Assembly (NCBI GenBank): GCA_039881145.1
Contig: JAYKKI010000016.1
Span: forward strand, 11,274,501-11,338,500
Reading direction: 5' to 3'
Source of the DNA: Druceiella hillmani
Taxonomy: Eukaryota > Arthropoda > Insecta > Lepidoptera > Hepialidae
DNA: 64,000 bases
Positions 59,290-64,000 of this stretch are shown one piece after another. Made by a program: the position numbers and the translations under genes. The notes under the pieces are model-generated. The model made no database searches. It was given only the letters and a program-made list of their open reading frames with translations, and had not been told where the DNA came from. Each line of letters starts with the position of its first letter. Position 1 is the first letter of the stretch.

Positions 59290-62200
59290 TCAGTACGGGA
59301 CATATAAGTATTTATTTTAAAATAACGAAATAAATGACTTTACTAACCACGGAATTTCTAATCCATAATCTTTAATATATATTGATATTTAAACTCTTAT
59401 AAAAAGTATTAATAATATCAAGAAAAGATACTAGTGATGTAACAATAGGAATTGACACAAGAAATATTTTTGGCGAGTACGCGTCTCTCCCGCTTTATCC
59501 CAGTCTTCATCATCATTTTGATATGTCCTTTGTGTACTATGTGAAAGCACATTAATTTTACTTGTTTCCGATCATATTACCGCTTATTTCGACAAATTAC
59601 TAATGCCAACTATGGATATATATAACTCATGATCAAACCTATGATGGCGAATATTGAATATGATTCGACAATTATATTAATTTCGGCCATAAATGAGCGG
59701 CGTCATAAAAAAAGTATTGCAAATAACTTTACTTCTGTATCAAAAATGTCTTTAACATATTACGATGAGCCGTTAAGGCCTATAATATCGGGTGATCCTT
59801 TGGTCGCTAAATACATATTCGAATAGCTCCATTTTCACAGATCATAGACAAGGTGTCTGCATGTGATTTCATCGTCGATGACAAAGAGTAAGAAAATAAT
59901 ATGGTAAATAATTCTCAACGATTTTCTGAATAAATTCTAAATAAATTGCGACTAATTCAAAGTTGAACATTTGAAATTATTATCATAATTCTTCTTATAA
60001 ATCAAATTATAAAATCTTTATACTGTATTGTACTTTATATTCAATCGACTGTAACGAATAATTTAAAAATGTAACCGTTTCCTATTCATGTTTTCTAATA
60101 AGTGCTTAAACGCCTTTGCACTGTTAAATAATAAATTAGTGTAACTCTGAAACACCAAATTTGCAACCAATGATATATTCAATAAATACCTCAAAATTAT
60201 TTCCCCCTAATTTTAATTAAATAAAAAAGAAATGGTAGAATTTCTAGTACAACAATATTCCTTTAATTCAATCGCACTTAAGTGTGTTCATTTCAATAAA
60301 AAACCCATTCTCTATCAAAAAATGAATTTTATTGTTTAGCTTCGTATACAATATATTTTTGTTTATACATGTCTAAAATCTTTTGTTCAATCTTTGTAAA
60401 GTTTCCAATTTCTTTTTTTAAGCTTGAAATCTCATTTTTTTAATGGCATCTAATTTATCAAGTTACTGATTTTATAACATAGTTTTGATTTTCCAGAACC
60501 AAAAAAAAAGGAACGAGGTCATATCGGACGAATATACCCCGCATCAAATAATTTTAAGGATGAGATGATAAAACGATATATAAATTCGTTATTACTAATG
60601 TAACTAATGAACTAATTAATTGCATTTGTGATATTTTATTCCTGTTTTTAACCACATGATGGGTGAGTTTATTAATTTTATGGAATTATGAGTTTGTACC
60701 GAGAAATTTTGAATACTTTTAAAATTATGTTCTTGTCAGAAATACGTAATTTTAAAAAGACAGAGTAAAATATTTTCGTATCAATTATTTCTCCAGTTCA
60801 CTCATCGATAGTGTACTGCGATACAGCAATACCCAAAATGAAAATGAATCCATAGTAATATTGTTATCATATATAATCGTAAAAATCGATGTAGATTTAA
60901 ACAATTTGATAAATTAATTTCGAGACTTTTAAGTTTCTAATATTTTTTGTAAAAAAAACTGTCATATTTCACAAAATGTACCAGATATTTAAATAAGTTG
61001 CACTTCTACTTTTCGCATTTCTAATTTACATCTTACGCTTTTCTCCAACAAACTAGGTAACTTGACTTTTAAAATTGTCTTTATCCTTGCTCCTTACGTC
61101 GTAGATTAAACTACGTAAATGTCTAGAAAGTTTTAGGATTAATTCTTGTAGTTTAAAATGGCAGTTTTATTATTCTGGTTGGCTTAAATAACTGAAGGAC
61201 AAATATATTAGAAACAATTCGTGTGGTCGCCAATTCATGAAAAGGACTACTTGGGATATCTGCTTATAGATATTTAATTTTTTTGTCTAAATTAGTACTT
61301 ATTGCTTCCAATGTTTAATCGCAAAATTAACTCCCATCCTTAGAGTTAAATATACCTTTAACGATTTTATGTAGACCAATATGAAGTACCTATGGTGAAT
61401 CCTAAAGAATCTTTGCAATAATTTCGTAAAAGGCGATCTTTTAATTCTATTTTTTCCAGTGTAATATCTGAATATGGTTTTAAAACTACAATTTTTATAA
61501 GAACTCCTATTACCACCAGAATTAAGTTTTTTATAAATGAGCTTTTGATCGGGGATTATAATTTTAAACCCCTCTGAAATTATAATTGTGTCCACTTTGG
61601 TAGACGATCTTTTTCTAACATTCTTATTTTTTGCCCGAGTGGAGTGCCCGATTACAAAATATTTATGTTTAACGCCTAAATATAGTATATTTTTTGTATC
61701 AAAGCCTATGATACCCAAAAAGGTATTTTAATTTGTTCTGCATAAACTTTTTGACCAACACTGCTACCGTCATCGCAATTATTCCTTGAGCGTCCATTGT
61801 TCCAATAGACATTGCATATTTTGCCTCTTACTTGCAACCTGTTGCATGTTATGTTTAGAAGCGATTTGCCATCAGTCACCTACCTGATTATGAAGATGAC
61901 TGTAAACCTGCCAAGATATCTTTGGAATATTTAAAATAACTAATATGGTTTTTAAATGACCTTTATGGTTTTAATGGTTTTTAAATGGCTTAACGGTTTT
62001 TAAAGACGGAGCCAATCAACATGAAACCTGAAACTGCAACTTGGCTGATATTTATCCTTTCCTCGATATCATATTAACTTTCCAAATAAAAATTTGGCAA
62101 CATTTAAATTAAATGTCTAGGAGAACCTAAGGAATAATAGAAATGTATCTCAATCTGCAATTCATGCTTTCGTGTAGAGAAATTGATTTAAGTGAGTTGA

Positions 62201-64000
62201 AAAAGATATATTATTCTTAGACCACGTATATCCATGGAAACTACATACTAAAAAATATCTACTATGGTATTTTTATGTGGCATTGAAGTAAGTGGATTAC
62301 ATTCAATGACATAACATAGAAACTTATTAACTAACAACTTACCATCCATTGGAATACTGATGCAATCTAAATATCTAAAAGCACCAGTAAAAGTGTCGGT
62401 TTTTTATAGATCAGTACTGTCTGTTACCATAAACTAGTCATTCTTGAACTTAAAATTATAAAGTATAAATCAACAATGAGAACAACTTCATAGTAAAACA
62501 AACGTAAATTTGAGAACTTTAAAGGATCGACATATTTAACAAACTGACATTGTGGCGTCACATTATATTGATTTATAACAAATCATACACTCTTTTATAT
62601 TACGTTATTGATATTGTTTTTTATTTTTATTAATTGTTATTTTTAATTGATAAGTAACTATATATACCTCCATTAAAACTAGTAAATTAAATTTGCTGCG
62701 ATTCATTGTCAAATTTATAAACATTAAATATGGAACTATTATATATATAGGATATATTCCGATACAAATAATAAATACATGGACGCATATATACTTCATT
62801 ATCCTGATCAATTTTCTCATTGACAAAAGTTTGGTACACCTCAACGAGTGGAGGAAAATTTTTGAAAATTCCGCCTAATATTTTACTGAAATCAATTTCC
62901 ATAAAATAAAAATAATCGTCCATTTTTATATAATGTTTAAATTACATACAACCAAATATATTATACCAACAAATTCATAATAGTTATCAATAGTTTATGT
63001 ATCTCGGTTTTATTACATCAATGTTTCAAAACTCAATAAACACAGTTTTCATAATACCATAGATTGTAAAGAGTCTAATATATGTATTCCATTAAAAAAA
63101 ATATAAATAGAAAAATATTTATATAATTGACTTAGAGTGTACTCCGCAAGAGCAAGGTAAAGCGACGGTAAAAAAAACCGAAAGAAAAAAAAACTTAAGG
63201 GAACTAAGTGAAAAAATAACTGAAAGAATATGCGTAGTCAAAAATAATGTTGGCTTATTTAAAAAAAACGAGTAAATACATTATTAGATTGATATGCAAA
63301 AAAAATTGTACGGGTAAATTGCAACATTATTCGGCCACACAAATTTACAACTTTTAATTATCAAATGATGAAATCAGCAACAACGTCTTTGTATTTACTA
63401 CGTAGTCTTTACTCACAGTTAAGGTAAATAATAATTATTATTTTAACAACTAATTTCTGAAAGTAAAAATTGTGTAAGTTGTTTTGTTTTTAAGAAACAT
63501 TTCCGATTAAAAGTTTTGTCAAATTTAAAAAAAAATTATATGAAATATTTATCCGGTAACAATTTTTTTTATTTGTTTTGAAAAAATTATAGCTCTGTAC
63601 ACAGATATTATTTATCGTAATATTAACGACAAAATAGATTGTCGTTAATGTTTCGACGTCATGCCATTTTTTCATATAGTAACTCAACCAAGTACTGGTC
63701 CCTTTTGACATTTTTCAACCATAATGATTAAATAATTTCTACTTTCATTATTTCATATCTATAGTGTACTAAAATACAAGATCTTCAAAAGTGAACAACT
63801 GAAATTCTTGACTTTTTTTAAAAATCTGGACTAAGTCTACAATAAATATGAAATATCTTATAAGATATGCAAAACCCTTACGAATGATTAAACTGTTCCA
63901 AGTTAATTTGGACAGCACAAACTATCTAGCTGGAAGACGTTATGTGTTTTAGCATGAAATACTTAGTACATTATTAGGGCTACTCTCGAAGATTTTTTTG
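59290..64000. other. AT-rich stretch; one longer unassigned open frame
   Basis: The longest open frame of the window lies here on the minus strand at 61299-61718 (139 codons). It is lysine- and arginine-rich, with phrases such as GFKIIIPDQKLIYKKL and no motif I know. A frame of this length is near the upper limit of chance for 128 kb of strand at this composition. The frame at 59629-59826 has a protein-like end (YYDEPLRPIISGDPLVAKYI) but no identity. Overlapping frames on both strands at 62605-62923 look like chance. No RNA gene or transposon could be supported. Confidence 0.4.

Overview
This window looks like non-coding, repeat-littered nuclear DNA from an arthropod, most probably an insect. 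It is very A+T rich (roughly 70% by eye). It has many long (TA)n microsatellites, no compact gene blocks and no operons. Its only recognisable protein-coding matter is decayed transposable elements of kinds common in arthropods: mariner, Tc1-like, Jockey-clade LINE and Ty1/copia. The LINE-tail phrases (cccgcgatttcgttcgc, and ggttccgta-type units) recall insect genomes, Lepidoptera and Trichoptera among them, but I cannot fix the order. I see no intact host gene, rRNA, convincing tRNA or CRISPR array.

Layout. 1-9 kb: AT-rich DNA with a 22-bp-arm hairpin (530-580), a minus-strand copia integrase fragment (4.3-4.64 kb), a LINE tail (5.55 kb) and a striking GC-rich hairpin (7137-7190). 9-12 kb: an internally deleted mariner, then a GC-rich 42-bp tandem duplication. 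12-25 kb: AT-rich DNA with several (TA)n arrays and a 252-bp near-perfect palindrome at 16430-16681, whose arms carry hammerhead-ribozyme-like cores. 25-30 kb: a second, nearly full-length mariner pseudogene, a compound microsatellite and one copy of a dispersed repeat. 30-37 kb: LINE-tail-like repeats, a 400-bp degenerate tandem duplication and a Jockey LINE pseudogene. 38.4-42.1 kb: a 1.3-kb imperfect inverted duplication around a 1.1-kb spacer; each arm carries the same signal-peptide-like reading frame ending at a splice-donor-like site. 42.1-44.3 kb: LINE tails and a 5'-truncated Tc1-like transposase. 44.6-46.3 kb (minus): a decayed copy of a multi-copy, uncharacterised arthropod/cnidarian protein family with a paired-cysteine N-terminus. 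47-64 kb: second copies of two dispersed repeats, a 14-bp minisatellite (51.83-52.24 kb), a foldback element (53.17-53.42 kb), large compound TA arrays and weak exon candidates at 49.7 and 59.2 kb.

Nothing here forms a working pathway. The value lies in the repeat biology: foldback structures, the inverted duplication with a possible secreted-peptide exon, and the uncharacterised protein family. All coding calls are fragments or pseudogenes. I identified them by reading translated sequence against motifs I know; no database search was run.
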